Assembly: GCA_037903355.1 (NCBI GenBank)
Contig: JBAJFE010000026.1
Coordinates: 6,262,001-6,326,000 of the forward strand
DNA length: 64,000 bases
Origin: Trichuris trichiura
Lineage: Eukaryota > Nematoda > Enoplea > Trichinellida > Trichuridae
Direction of reading: 5' to 3'
The notes under the pieces are model-generated. The model saw only the letters and a list, made by a program, of their open reading frames with translations, made no database searches and was not told the origin of the DNA. A program made the position numbers and the translations under genes. Positions 47,579 through 59,879 of the stretch are shown one piece after another (position 1 is the stretch's first letter; each line of letters opens with the position of its first letter).

Positions 47579-49012
47579 TTTGTAAGAAAATGGCACTTCA
47601 AGTTTTCAATATGCAGCCAAGTTTGTAGGTTCGTCGCGGGAGTAGTTTTACCTTAAAGTAGTCTGCACAAGGAAAAGATTCACGGGGACTTGTAACGTCA
47701 GCTCAACAGAAAAAGTACCTGTCTTACGCGGCCAATGGCTTTTATTGCACAGCACGTAATCTTAGCAAATTCTGAAAATACGTTTTTTCCTAAGCAAACC
47801 TAAAGGCAAAGCAAAGTGACTTACCGGATTAGGAATGCCTGCCAACGTAAGTTGACACAAAACGTTGAGTTGAGAAAGTTACAGGTCACTTTCGTTTCTC
47901 AACATTGGAACAAATTATTCCATCGAAGCAGTTAGTTTAAACAGCAGAAGTTTAAATGGAGGCTTTAAATCACAGTTTCTCAATTTTTCTGCCAGCACCC
48001 CTCTACGGTGCTCAGATTTCACTAACGCTCCCTATTTCTTTTCTTGTTGGTATTCGCCCAGAACATCCCACCCGCTCCTTCGCCTGACACGAGTGAATTG
48101 AGATACTTCCAGCGGATGGTGTACGTCCATTCTTGTCTGCTTTTACTGCCTTACCAATTCCTTTCGCGGGCATCTTCAATGCCCCCTTGGCTTCAAGGGC
48201 CCCCAGGGAGCGCTAGCGTCTCCCTCGAGAATCACTGCTATACATAGTCATACTTTCCAAGTTTCTGTGACAGCTTCTCCATTCAAAGAACTCAATTATC
48301 AGAATTTGATGCACTCTTCATCAGGGTTTCTAATCAAAATATCAATTTCAATGCCACCATACTCTGACCATAATTATAAAATAAAGCAGTCTTGAAAACC
48401 TCGCTCATAGCTTTTGACATTAAAGCTATGCCTGCTTGAACACGCATGCTCCCGTTATTTGGATGACATGAACTTCTCTGCGCCTAGCAAGGGTCTCTTC
48501 CCCTAAGTTGTATTTTACTTCCCTTTCTTCTTTCATCAACTACGAATTCGCGCTTTTACCTCTTTGACTTACAAAAGCTACCCTACGTCATAGTTTGTGG
48601 TAATAACATTCTTGAGGAGGACTAGAGCAGCAAGATAGCCTTAGCACATGCGTCAAAAAATGCCATCCACAACGCCTATAGCCTGTGCTTCTCTTGAAAA
48701 CAAAGTTAAAATGATCGAAAATAACAAGAAGACCAAAGATAGCAACTTTTTAGGAAAAAATATAGTGTTCGAGCATGCCACTGTTTCAAGCGCCATTCAC
48801 ATTTCTCTATCTACAATTGCACTGCATGGATATGGCTGCAGAATTTCATTATGCTTTAATGCAAATTTTTTCCTAGTAATTCAAAGTCACATGATACCAT
48901 GTGCTAATTCACTTAAAGGAAAAGCATGAAAAATAGTATTAAAAAGCTCGCCTGGTGCTGCAGACCACTGAATGGCTGATGTCATTCAGCTTAGCGCAAT
49001 ACGTCCACAGCA
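47579..49012. other. intergenic, MSP to roadblock
   Basis: No gene recognised in 1.4 kb. It holds a pyrimidine-rich, somewhat GC-rich patch at about 47985-48240, and otherwise AT-rich sequence. The MSP promoter should lie at its left end. Confidence 0.45.
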
Positions 49013-49303
49013 TTACTCGTTTGGGGTAAGAATCACCAAAAGGCTGAAGTTTCTATCCGGTGATACCATGATTTCATGCTTCTTTGCTCGAACGTGAAAG
49101 AAGCTGAGTGAATTGGCCGGGTCCAATTCCTTCATTGCTTGCCGAGTCTTTTCCAGCAGCGGCTGGCAAACAACAGCGAACTGCTTCGTTAACTCAGAAT
49201 TTAAAGTGGAAAGAACACTTCGTCCAATGTCGTCCAGCAGGATTACTCCCATGACATTTTCCTGGCTCTGAAGGCGTTTTATTGTTTCCTGAACGTCTGC
49301 CAT
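49013..49303 (-). CDS. dyrb-1: dynein light chain roadblock/LC7
   Basis: A complete single-exon ORF of 96 residues, exactly the length of human DYNLRB1. It starts MADVQETIKRLQSQ (family MAEVEETLKRIQSQ), has GVILLDDIGRSVLST in the roadblock strand-turn region, and ends with KKHEIMVSPDRNFSLLVI (family KKNEIMVAPDKDYFLIVI). It forms a dimer on the cytoplasmic dynein intermediate chain and helps motor assembly for retrograde transport. The middle region is more diverged than the ends. It lies alone, 1.4 kb from MSP on the same strand, too far for an operon. Confidence 0.93.
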   Translation of the reverse strand: MADVQETIKRLQSQENVMGVILLDDIGRSVLSTLNSELTKQFAVVCQPLLEKTRQAMKELDPANSLSFFHVRAKKHEIMVSPDRNFSLLVILTPNE

Positions 49304-52300
49304 AGGTAAAATAAATGACTAAGTCCGTCCTGAAAACAGCAATCAATGCTGAAAACTGAACTCAATTATCCACTTGGCTTATTAAAAGGTGCAACTGTTT
49401 AGAACAGCTGCTGCTAGTTTCCTTTCTTGATTTAGATATCTATAAAAAAAACTTTACGTTTACATGCCCTGTCCACTTCGCAACACCCTAATAAAACGCT
49501 ACAAAAAAGTTAGAACACTTCAACATAAGGGAAAGAATGGATGTAACTGACCGCCATCTCAAACAAGCTTAACGCTGCACAATCACCTTAAAGTCTTACT
49601 GTAACTGGGAAATTAAGATCGCTGATTAGAAAGTAATCATCGCTTAAGGCTACTTGTACAGAAGTTGCTCTGTCAAAGCAAGAGTTACAATGCAAAACAA
49701 AATGTTTCTTACAAACCAAGTTAATTTTATAAAACGTTTCGATTTGCATTCTGACTTAAGAGCTTTCCAAACTAGTCCTTGTTTAAGATGTCATGGAAGG
49801 GAAAGAACAAATGGCACCTAGCTTTCTTCAAACTTAATCATATGCCAAAACTCTGTTTAAAATCTAAACTATTTTGTGATAACGTTCAGCGTTGACTATC
49901 AGCGTCAAGGTAGTCGTCCTTGGGTAGGTTTCAGCTACCAACCTTAGGGTTAATAACCGAACGCACTAATTGCCTGCACCGCAAAGACAGGAGAATTGGC
50001 AGTACAACAAACCCTGGCTGAGACTCCCTTTCGTTAACTACTGTTTCCCATGTTCAGGCCTTGGGAAAGTCTGACTAACATTAACGTTAGTACATAAGGC
50101 AAAATAGGAGAGTAAGAATAATGACTATTAATAATAGCAGCATTAAAAGTTCTTGCACTCAGATAATAAAACAGAACAATTAATTGCATAAAACTTGCTA
50201 CTGTAAAAGTTATAGTATTCATAGTTTGTCTTTCTCCAGTAAGGTCATTATTCTTAAGTAATAATAACAGAATAAATAAATAATGCTTGGATATTGCATT
50301 TACGCTACAACGACAGTCGAACTGGTGAGCCAGACACAAAGGATTCGAAAAGTTTCGAGCCTAACATATTCCTGAATAGCAAGATAAACGAAACTGTATT
50401 GTGACTATGCACTATACTCATGAACTTCAATCCACCTCTCACATCGAGATTTTAAATTCATTAAGCCACTAAACGAGAAATTTTTTTCACGCAGGCTAAG
50501 AGAGCCTTCAGCTGCTACCCGCAGCTCGCTGTCGTCCCTGAATCTCGTTCCTTGAGGGTGCTGCTTCAGATTACGGAATTAAAGTGTGGGAAGGGGAGGG
50601 ACTGCGACCTATGAGCTAGTGCGTTGTCTTGCGTGATAGCTTTTCTCAAGGATTTTTATTTATTCCGTCACGAAGTTGATGGAGCGACTTTGCATAACAT
50701 TTACCCGTGATGCTCATATAATCGACCAAAAGAATTTCTTCTACAATCCCGGAAGGTTGTTGCCAAAATCTTTCTCAGGGTTCAGTTCTTACCCTTACGA
50801 TAATCTCGAAGAGTTGGTGTGCTTGCATTGCATGCTTTGTGCCCAGATTCAGGGTTCTATTGGCAAGACTGCAAGCTATCATCAGATGCTATGCACCCAA
50901 AAAAATCTTCTTCTGATTTCTCAAACAACTCCGAATTTTCTGTAGGATGCGCTGTGTGAAATTCTCGCTCAAAACGTAAAAATGTTTTGAGACTCGTCGT
51001 GCATTGGCCTTTGAGCGGTCTCAGGCGGTTATGTAAAAATGTGTGCAATTGTGCTGGAAGATACCTTACTTTAGGTCTCTGCAGTCAAGATTATTCTGCT
51101 TTGCAAAAACGTTTTCACGACAGCTGCAACATTTTCTTCGGAAGTGGCTGACCAGACTTCGGTTAGTCACAGATGGATTCTCTGTCTAAGCAAGACTCAG
51201 CGACCCAAAACTTGACTCCGAAACAGTAGAAGCCATCGCCCTTGTAAACTATCAGTAGTCGCCAGTGAATTTCATCTTCCTTTAGTTCTCGGCGAAACAA
51301 AATATTGATAATAATGCGTTGCTAGAACCTTAAGTCATCGCGAGTTTCCGTAACTCGCCTTGAAAAAGTACCTTCTTCAGTATCGCGCAACCACCGATTC
51401 TCGTGTAACTTCGCGTGCAATCGTGGCGGACGCCTGACTACGTCGAAACAAAACATTCGTGAAAAAGGCGGAAGTAAGGTAGGCTGGAAACAGCTTTTTG
51501 AATTCCCTGGAAAAGGTGATTAGCGGATGCATAGCACTAACACGGCAGCTCAACCAGCAAAAGAACGATAGGTGTTCCTCAGCAGAACGTAGGTAGGTTT
51601 CATCAGTTTGCTCAAAATAGCTAATAATTTAAGTAATATGATAATTTGATCAACATTTTCAACTTGCGCTCAACCTGACATACAGGGACGGCTTATGCTA
51701 CACGCAGTTTGTACTTTTGGGAATGCTCAACCGAAGGAAGGGCAAATGGCTTTTATATTAATTCTCTGCAAGCGTCAGACAATGTAATGCCTAATGGCCG
51801 GATAGTTACAAAGAATAAATCAAAACGCCCCTTTGATGCCAGTTACTTTCTCATTGCCGCTGTAACTTAGCAGTATAAAGGTTCACTGGTGCGTGAACTT
51901 AAAAACAGCTTTGAAAACTAGTTCGTCTTTTAACCGCGTCAGTGGTTACATTTCCGTGACAATTAAGTTTCAAGGTAACAAAAATCTTCAACCTACATTT
52001 TCAACTACTGCAAAAGGCCGAACTACGGTTCAGCTGTACTCCATTATGAAAGAAAACCCCTGCATCCTCTAATGAAGATAAGTACGCCAGAACTTAGCCC
52101 TTGAGCAGAACGATAAAAAAGCCGTTTGGCATTCCACTACAGAGAACCATCTCATACTTGAAGATTTGCCTCTGTGAAAGAACTAGCAGGTTGCATCGGT
52201 AGTATTAATATGAATAGGAAACAAAACCTACATCTTATTAACAAATCTTATTTGCGAATAGTTGTTGCCCTAAGGCGTTGCGCTAGATCTGCTAGACAAC

Positions 52301-52310
52301 AAAACACACA
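49304..52310. other. gene-poor stretch
   Basis: About 3 kb of AT-rich sequence with no recognisable gene, RNA or repeat. It should include the dyrb-1 promoter at its left end. Open frames (for example 50034-50339 minus and 50676-50945 plus) show no domain. Confidence 0.45.
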
Positions 52311-52458
52311 TTATTCCCATTGTAAAAAAAAGAATGTAAGAGAACAGGAGCGATCAAAGCTTTCGGAATTCAAGTGGTTCCGCCGTCAGAACTAACTGAA
52401 TTCTGAAAGCTTTGATCGCTCCTGTTCTCTTACATTCTTTTCCTTGCAACGGGAATAA
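52311..52458. repeat. palindromic foldback element, 148 bases
   Basis: The left arm starts TTATTCCCATTG and the right arm ends CAACGGGAATAA. Inside, GAATGTAAGAGAACAGGAGC with GATCAAAGCTTTC is repeated exactly in inverse, leaving a short central loop of about 20-30 bases. The ends (TTCCCGTT type) and the AAAGCTTTC block resemble the foldback family at 44 and 62.9 kb, but the CTGANGA box with its stem is not clearly present. Confidence 0.85.
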
Positions 52459-53034
52459 ACCGCTTTTTCCTTCTGAAAAAACTACTTCCCGTTGTGTGAC
52501 ATTCTATGTTTAAACATTGTAGAGTACAAAAAACTTGAAACATTTCTGCATCTACGCAACCGACGCATGGTGTGCTGCAGCTTTCGTGGTTTCAGTTGCT
52601 TTGCCAAACACAAGAGCTATCATCCTTGAGCTGACGCAGTTTAGACCAGCAATTCTAGAGGTGACTGCAGATGTCAAAAAATGAAGTTTAGGGGGCTGGA
52701 ACACTGCTTAACTGCATGAGACTAGAAAAAAATTGCGTAAAAAATAGTAAGAAGAAAACAGGGAAGATGGCTAGGATTAACCTTTTCCTTTCCCGCTTTT
52801 TCCCCCTCTGTTCTTCCATAGACTTTGAGAGATATGATCAGCTTAGAGACGACGGTGAGCCTGTCCTATACGCTATAGCACGAGGCAGAAAAATTTAGGC
52901 ATACATTCATGATGAATACAATACTGAGAAGGATCGCATCAGGCGAAACTCAGATCAGGGTATGCGCTCTCTTTTAACCGTCATTTTAGTTTTCCAGTCC
53001 GGGCAGACGTGTCACGCTTAACTGATTTGTTCTT

Positions 53035-53151
53035 GCGAAAAGTTTTCGAAGCTTTCGTGATTCAGCTGACTCCGCCTTCATCGTTTTCAAATTTATGACA
53101 GAACTGAAAGCGGTATCAGTCTCGAATCCCGGAAGCTTCAAAAACTTTCCC
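53035..53151. repeat. short inverted repeat
   Basis: Left block GCGAAAAGTTTTCGAAGCTT (53035 on) and right block AAGCTTCAAAAACTTTCCC (ending at 53151) match in inverse orientation with a few mismatches, about 70 bases apart. Both contain GAAAGCTTC-like sequence, as in the foldback family. Confidence 0.5.
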
Positions 53152-53268
53152 AAAATTAAGTGGAACGAACGTGATAGGCATGCCTCAGCTTAGGATATCA
53201 CTTCAAAGCGTGTTACAGTTCTGTCATTGGAAATGACTGAGTAAAAAAGTTATTGCATTTATGTCCCA

Positions 53269-53508
53269 CTAAGGTAGCGTATTAAGCTTCTTTTCAGGAT
53301 CGACTACGCCGATGTTGTGGGTAAACATGCCCTGAATGGAAAAACAAGTTTTGTCTCTTCTGATTCGATGTTGCCTGTTCCGTCGTTTGCGCATAGGTAC
53401 GGTGACGCGGTAGTGTTCTGGAATCTCAACGTTGAAGGTAGTATTAACGTTTACCTTTAGCTTATTACACTCTGAGTTTACTGCTTGCTCCCGCATTTCT
53501 TGCTTCAT
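53269..53508 (-). CDS. candidate ORF, 79 residues, unknown
   Basis: Starts MKQEMREQ and includes a basic run (PMRKRRNRQHRIRRDK) followed by TCFSIQGMFTHNIGVVD. Codon composition looks coding-like and GC-richer than the surroundings. In-frame upstream sequence reads open for eight codons to a stop. It could be an exon of a larger gene or a fossil ORF. No domain was recognised. Confidence 0.22.
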   Translation of the reverse strand: MKQEMREQAVNSECNKLKVNVNTTFNVEIPEHYRVTVPMRKRRNRQHRIRRDKTCFSIQGMFTHNIGVVDPEKKLNTLP

Positions 53509-54949
53509 GTTTGCATTTGGTGCTAGCTCCTCCTTTTAGCTTTGTGTCTTTAACATCATGGAATTACAGAAGCTCGAAAAGTAAACAAAATCTCCATGGC
53601 CTTAAGTTTTCGTGGGTTCGTTAGGATGCTTGGCAGTAAAACTTTTTATTTAATGAATCTGTTAGATCTTGCTTGCGAAAACAACTTATAGTGACACGAA
53701 AACATTTACAAGTCTGAGCAAAGGAACGCGTTAGTGAAATACTGTGCATAGCTTCTAAAAGCTCTTTATTGCCAGGAACTGATGCCCTGAAGAAAGGACA
53801 AACAATGAGCTATTCAATCTTCCGTACTTTCTTGTTTCTAAAAATTGAATTTCCCTCGCTCTTTAAATGACAGAACGTAAAAGCTTCCTGAGAACAACAG
53901 AAGCGCTGAATAAAGATTGTAAATAATGCATTCCATGTGAAAAATAATATTTCATTCCTGAATAACTAGTGACCTGAGAAATTGCGTTATTCCCAAAGTT
54001 AAAAGTGAATTTCTCTATTATTTTTGTACTTTGTATCCTTTGTTTTAAGAGTGGGCTGGGAACAGAAGCGAAAACAGAGAACTCAGTCTTATTGCTCTTG
54101 AAGTCAGTATTGTTTAATCAGTTAATAGCAAAGCAAAAAGGCAACCTGACAGGAAATGTTTGGATTAATGCCTTCTGAGGCTATGCGCTTCATTGTTAAC
54201 TATTAATATTACTGCCGAGTGAGCTGATCCTTAAAAGTTGATTTAGTTGCTGCTTCGTTACAACTAACAATACAATCGTTACTGCCGTAGCCGTACTGCC
54301 GTCTATGTATCCTATGAATGCGGTAGTCAAGAGGATTCACTTAATCATTGCACCAACTTGCTATTTGTAGGGATTGGACCAGCACAGAAAAAGGTGCCAA
54401 AGTTGGATACTGGTAAATTACTAGCGACTTTCGCCGGCTGTTGGTAAACGTACATAAGCGAGGAACTTGCAGCAGCATACCCATAACTAACTACAATCGA
54501 CCAGGTAAATAAAGCAGTTGATTTTGCAACGTTTTGAAGGACTTCTATTGAATTGGGTTTTGTTGCGTTCACTGATTGTCTCTTTCCCGGAATTACAAAC
54601 TCGCAGACTTCTTTCTCTATGGAGCATTTTGTGACAGGGAGTAACATGAAGGAACGAATTGCGTTTTGCTTTGCTTTACGAAAACATAGTATTCATCCGT
54701 AGAATTTGCTGCGCTTCTCAAAATATTTTGTTGCATGTCGCTAGCTGCACTTAACAACCAACAACGCTGACTTATGTAATGCTGATGCTTGCTGCTGATA
54801 ATGCCATACCTCAAAACATTTTTCACGTACTTTCAGCTGCTTTTTATGCTGAAAAGTTACTAGGTGACTAACTTTTTTGAGCTTTAGGAATTGGCAATCA
54901 ATAGAAGCATCCGCAAACTTCTTTTACTGAGTCGCAGAGTTAATACAGC

Positions 54950-55894
54950 ATGCTCACAATTTTTTTCATAAAATTAAAACCCCTAAGCCGACTCATGGAG
55001 GCGTTTGCTTTCATCTATCCTTCCACTCATCTTGAGCTTGCTTGTTACGTTGCAAATTATAATAAGTTTTGCTATCACTTGCGCGACAATCCTTCAATCA
55101 CACAGGACGTGAAAAAACTTCTAGCTCATTGCTTATACTTTTTTGTTCCTTTGCTTATAGTGCCAATTTATACTGTTGAAGGGTATCAGGTGAGCGGGTA
55201 GCGAAAAAGAATTTAAAATGCGTCAGAGACATCGCGAAGCTCTCCAAAAAATTCTCATGCGTTGCAAAGAGAGACGACGCCTGACTGATTTCTGCTAGCT
55301 GCTGCATAAGCGAGCAATGTTTTCTTCCCAAACGCATGCATGAACCTGACGATGCCTTTCTTCAGTGACGACGACTACGGCGACGACGGCAGCGATGACA
55401 CTGTCAATCAGAACGCCTTAAATACAGACAAGCGACGCTCTGCAAAGTTGGAAGTTTTCTGGGACAGAGCAAAGCTGGATCGAACAGTCAGCCGTCTGCC
55501 GCTTAAATTATGCGTTGGCCAACTACTTCATTCAAAAAGAAGCTGAACGTTGTACTGGAACGACGATAATTTCGTTTACTGGTATAAACTGGAGCCACGG
55601 AAATTCTAAGCAGTAAATAACTGAGGCTCAGCTATGGTCAGTTTCAGGCAAGAGTTCTCCATTTACGACTACTTCGCCCCTTTGGTAGTCTTCTTCCTCT
55701 TCTTTCTTACAGTTTTCTTTATATCATTCACATGCATAATTTGGTACTGCGTCACGGACACCGAAAGAGTCGATGCAATACAAAAGGTAAAGCATGACGA
55801 TTACCTTTTCGAATTTTTGCCAGAATTTGTTCAACTAATTTTTCACAGTCGATTTAATCAGGGGCTTAAATTAACGTGCATTTCAGCTTATTAA
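54950..55894 (+). CDS. candidate membrane-protein exons, unknown
   Basis: Three open segments on the same strand. 54950-55201 is hydrophobic at its end. 55340-55546 is acidic and GC-richer (DDDYGDDGSDD, then KLEVFWDRAKLDRTVSRL). 55634-55894 has one strong hydrophobic segment (PLVVFFLFFLTVFFISFTCI) followed by WYCVTDTERVDAIQK and then a possible donor, GTAAAG. I could not build a convincing spliced model and recognise no family. They may be exons of a small membrane-protein gene, or chance. Confidence 0.22.
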
Positions 55895-57109
55895 AAACAG
55901 GTCTCTGCGCCTACGCAATGTTTACGTGCGTTAATGGTGCATGCGCGGAAGTGACTGAGGAACCAATATGCAAGTCGAATAAGTTTCGAAATATTCAAAC
56001 TAGACATTTTTAACTTTCATTTTGAGTTCTTTTACGAAGTAGAAATGTGTCTCAGAAATAAGCGTAGCACCTGATGAAAAAAAAGTTACATATGATTTGC
56101 TAGCTGGCAGCTAGGCTGACACAGTTGATTGATGGACACAACAGTTGGACAAGATCAGTAAAAATAATTCATGCGTACAACTAATACTAAAGATCGCTCA
56201 AGGAAAATAGGATTTAAGAATTTTGAATTTCAGTGGAAGCAGTGCCAACCGCCAAATCTGTGCAAGCGAATTGTGGCTAAGCGGCTTGCTCCCCTAAAGC
56301 CAGTGGGTAATCAGCTGGCTAGATGATGAAAAGAACAGTCAATAAACGCTGGCTTGTTTCTTGATGAAGAGCTAATCCCATACGGCTATTCACCGGTCAT
56401 GAGCATCATTGTGGCCATGTCTTTTCTTAGTACCACTGATCCAAAACGGAGCAGTCGTAGTCTCATTTCATTTGTTTCTGGAACTGCCCATCCCTTATCA
56501 AGTATTTACAATTGCAAGTACTTCTGCAGAAACGTTGATTTGAATATACCTTTGTGCATTAAACAGATCATTTAGCAACGTTTGGCATTCAGTAAGTTCA
56601 TGCAAAGTTGATACTGTTACAGTAGATTAAACATTACCCTAAAAGACCACAGATGCACTAGAAATTTCTTCTGGAAACAAGTGGGCGACATTTGCAAAAT
56701 ACCTGCTTTTAAAACTAAACGTTTTTTAAAAGCTACTAATGAATTCATTTGACGAATCATTTTATTCAGTACTATGCACAAGTGGCCCTTCGTACAATTC
56801 ACTGATTTCTGCCACTTTATGTGGACTATCAACCATAAGTCGTTTGAAGCATGGTTGAAGCTTTTGCAGTTCATTTATCGAGCATACCCCAAATTCCCAT
56901 TGTCATAACCGTTGCAGGTAGTCAGGCTAAAACGTCCTGAGGCTCCCCTTTTAGGGCTTTGAATTCGCCAACGCTTTTTCCTAAGCCTATTCCACACACA
57001 GGCTGGAAGTGGACAGCCCCATTCTCTTATCCCCCCTCCTTCTCAGTCAAGCTTCTCCTTTTAGCTCAGTCATCTTCCTGCCAAAAGGCAGAAGGAATGT
57101 ACGCTGTTT
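55895..57109. other. gene-poor stretch
   Basis: About 1.2 kb of AT-rich sequence, with small ORFs but no recognisable gene, before the dispersed repeat. Confidence 0.4.
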
Positions 57110-57580
57110 AAATGCACATCAGCCTAGACATTGCTTGTTTGAGTTTGCAAAGAATGAACGACAGCAATGTGTAAGGAGTAACCTAAGATGGAATACAAAA
57201 GGCAAAAAACACAGTCTAGTGATGTTCCTTTTGTGCTGTGCAGCGTTCACAAGACTGGCGTGGGCGAAGCGTGTGTTATGCAAATGCAGAAACGTCTAGG
57301 TACATTATTCATGCAACACGGACTAGACAGATAGCATAGTCAAGTCTGCGCAGCGTTAGTACTTTCTTGATCCACTTTTCTTTTCCCTCACATGTTCCTT
57401 CCTCCGTAACTCGTCTTTTCCGGAGCCGCTTCTCTTTTCATCTTGGCTCTTCTTTCCCGCAACCTTTTTGCTGTTCCCTTGAAATTCACTACCGTAGCAA
57501 CGAAAAGGCTTAAACAAATTAGACTAAAATAATCGCGGAGAAGTTATGCAAGGACGAACGAAAGTTGCGCACGCTTTGTT
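57110..57580 (+). repeat. dispersed repeat, copy 2
   Basis: The partner of the repeat at about 1200-1700, with the same ordered blocks and orientation. It includes a T/C-rich segment at about 57360-57480, as copy 1 does at about 1500-1580. No coding potential was recognised. Confidence 0.5.
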
Positions 57581-58581
57581 TACAAAGGAAATAAGGTCGT
57601 CTTTTTTTCAGTCTGCGTTCGCTAAAGGCAGCGTAAAATTGGAAAACTCGTGAAGGCAATTCCAGTTATAAAATTCATTGAAAGGCTTCGGACCCCATTT
57701 GCCAAAAAGTGAGCGCACTAGACAGGTAAGAACACGCGCACCTTTGAGTGCATACTACACATTACGCTTCCAGTCAAAAGTGTACTCGTTTTACAGGTTA
57801 CGGAAGCTACTTTTTTTGATATTTAAAATTACGCCCACATACTAATACTATGCTGTTGAGCCAAATGCACGTCGTTTTTGAAAAGAACACTTTGCTGAGG
57901 ATAAATACGCATACTTTTCTGAATGTTCCCACATTTATCACGAGTACGTAACACGCCATAACGTCAACCAAAATGTTGACAATGCGTGAAAAGGAGCCTA
58001 CTACCTACATAGAATCCACAGAAAAATACACCAGGAAAAGCAACAGGAAGAACTTGGGAATTCGCATAAAATATATGAAGCTGCCAGTAACGGTATTATA
58101 ACCATGCAGTATACATGTAGAGAAAAGATTTATTTTTTGCTTCAGAAATGCACATGCTTAACGTAGCGTTCGGAAAGTAACTTCTTCGATTGCCCTTTCT
58201 ATCTCGACACTGACGGCGGGAAAACACACTTCTCTTTAACAGGAAACCGTTTCTTTGAAGTAAAACTTTATCATCCCGCTATCAAGCAACCAATTTACAA
58301 AGCGCAACTCACTAATTTTCTGGGGCTGAAAACAACTTTCGGCCTAACAGCATCCTAACAGTAACGACTCTTAATTTCCTCAGCGAAGGATCACTAGTGC
58401 AAACTTTTCTTGTACTCAACAGCATAGGTTAGCGCTTACTGAGTTTGGCAACTCCGAAACAAAGCATTCCAGCACCATTTTGTTTGAAATGCCATACAAT
58501 TTCGTTTTATTCCTGATAGGAGGCCTGCTATACCAATGCTATGAGCGACACACATGCTTGTTAGTTCACCAGTGCGTTAAA
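57581..58581. other. gene-poor stretch
   Basis: About 1 kb of AT-rich sequence between the dispersed repeat and mariner element 2. Nothing was recognised. Confidence 0.4.
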
Positions 58582-59879
58582 TACGAGGGATGTTCGGAAA
58601 GTTCCCGGAAAAATTAAAGAAAGATTCACTTCGCAATGATATCAGACCTATTTCTCAACGCATCTTCCGTCAACCACTAGGCACTTTTGCAGACGGTGTC
58701 TCCGCCTCCGCGGACCTTCCTTGTAGAATCCTGGAACTGTGTATTGTACCAAGTCGAGACGGCGCGTTTTGCGTCGTCCATTGACTCGAACAGCATACCT
58801 TTTAAATGTTCTTTTAACTTTGGCAAGAGAAAAAAGTCTGACGGGCAATATCTGAACCGTAGGGCGGTTGTGAAATGACTTTCCATCGAAACTCACGAAG
58901 AGCAATCCTCACAGTCCCGGACGAATGAGCCAGCGCGTTATCGTGATAGAAAATGACACCGGGGAGAAACTCGCCACACCACTTTCTTGCCAGTATGATC
59001 TTTAATTTTTGCAATACTGCTTTGCAATAATTTGCCTTGACAGTTCGCTCTCTTCCGAGGAAGTCAGAAACATTCCATTCGAATCCCAGAATATGGTGGC
59101 TATAACCTTTCTAGCGGACCGCTCCGCTTTGAACTTGACTGGACCTGCTGACCCCTTCGGTAACCACTGCTTGAATGGGATCTCACACTCGGAGTCATAG
59201 AGGTGGATCCATATTTCATCTCCCGTGACGATACGGTCAGAAAACGTGGTCTCATTTGCTTAAATGTATGTCGAAAGTTCCCGAGAAAGGCTAACGTGTC
59301 GAACCAGCTGTCCCACGCGCAACGCTTTCAGGACTCACTGAACTGAAAGTTTCTTCAGGCCAAGGGTTTCAGGCAGTATTCCAAATGCTGAATGAAGGGA
59401 GATTTCAGCCATTCTAGCAGTCCTCCTGATTGTAATTCCGCGGTCTCTTTCGACTACGTTTCGGACAAGGGCCAAGGTTCCTTCGCGCCCTGCGGTTGCT
59501 GGTCTTCCCGCTCTCCGATCGTGTTCGATGGCCTCTCTGCCCTCCTTGAAACGTCTTTTCCACTCATAGACAACCGACTTAGATGACGCACTACTTCCGT
59601 AAACTTGCTATAAAGACTGAATAATCCTTCTCAGCCACCAACCAAGCTTGGATACAAATTTAGTATTAGCTCTGACCTTAAAAAGAAAATTTTCCATACC
59701 ATAAGAAAAAAATTAATTTAGGAGCAACCTGTACCATACAAGCACAGCGTCAGATAAGGCTACCCCTCCGTGCAAGTCCAAAGATAACGGAAGTAAGATT
59801 AAACATGTTTTGGTCCAGCAAGTGGCGTCCTGTTAGACACTGCAGCGTCTTTCCGGGAATTTTCCGAAACTCCCTCGTA
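58582..59879 (-). mobile_element. degenerate mariner element 2
   Basis: A 1,298-base element with ends TACGAGGGATGTTCGGAAAG and, inverted, TACGAGGGAGTTTCGGAAAA, extending to about 30 bases of near-identity (the next block is TTCCCGG). TA flanks both ends. Minus-strand transposase pieces: TGDEIWIHL (first catalytic Asp), YHDNALAH (second Asp, in the 59014-58814 segment), and PSDFFLLPKLKEHLKG (third region, in a different frame, 58886-58677). Stops and frameshifts make it inactive. It is closely related to element 1, and its termini are better preserved. Confidence 0.92.
58677..59014 (-). pseudogene. mariner transposase C-terminal fragments (element 2)
   Basis: Two overlapping frames cover the catalytic core end. 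59014-58814 has FLPGVIFYHDNALAHSSG. 58886-58677 has DFFLLPKLKEHLKGM and ends with the family's C-terminal STWYNTQ. A frameshift between them separates the second and third catalytic aspartates. Confidence 0.85.

Noticed and set aside
38817..49303. An operon of app-1, MSP and dyrb-1
   Set aside because: They share a strand, but the gaps are 1.4-1.8 kb, larger than typical nematode operon spacing, and no trans-splice signal is identifiable.
52580..52625. A further hammerhead-like word (CTGAAAC...CGAAAGC) on the minus strand
   Set aside because: The boxes are imperfect, with no stem II and no pairing flanks; probably chance.
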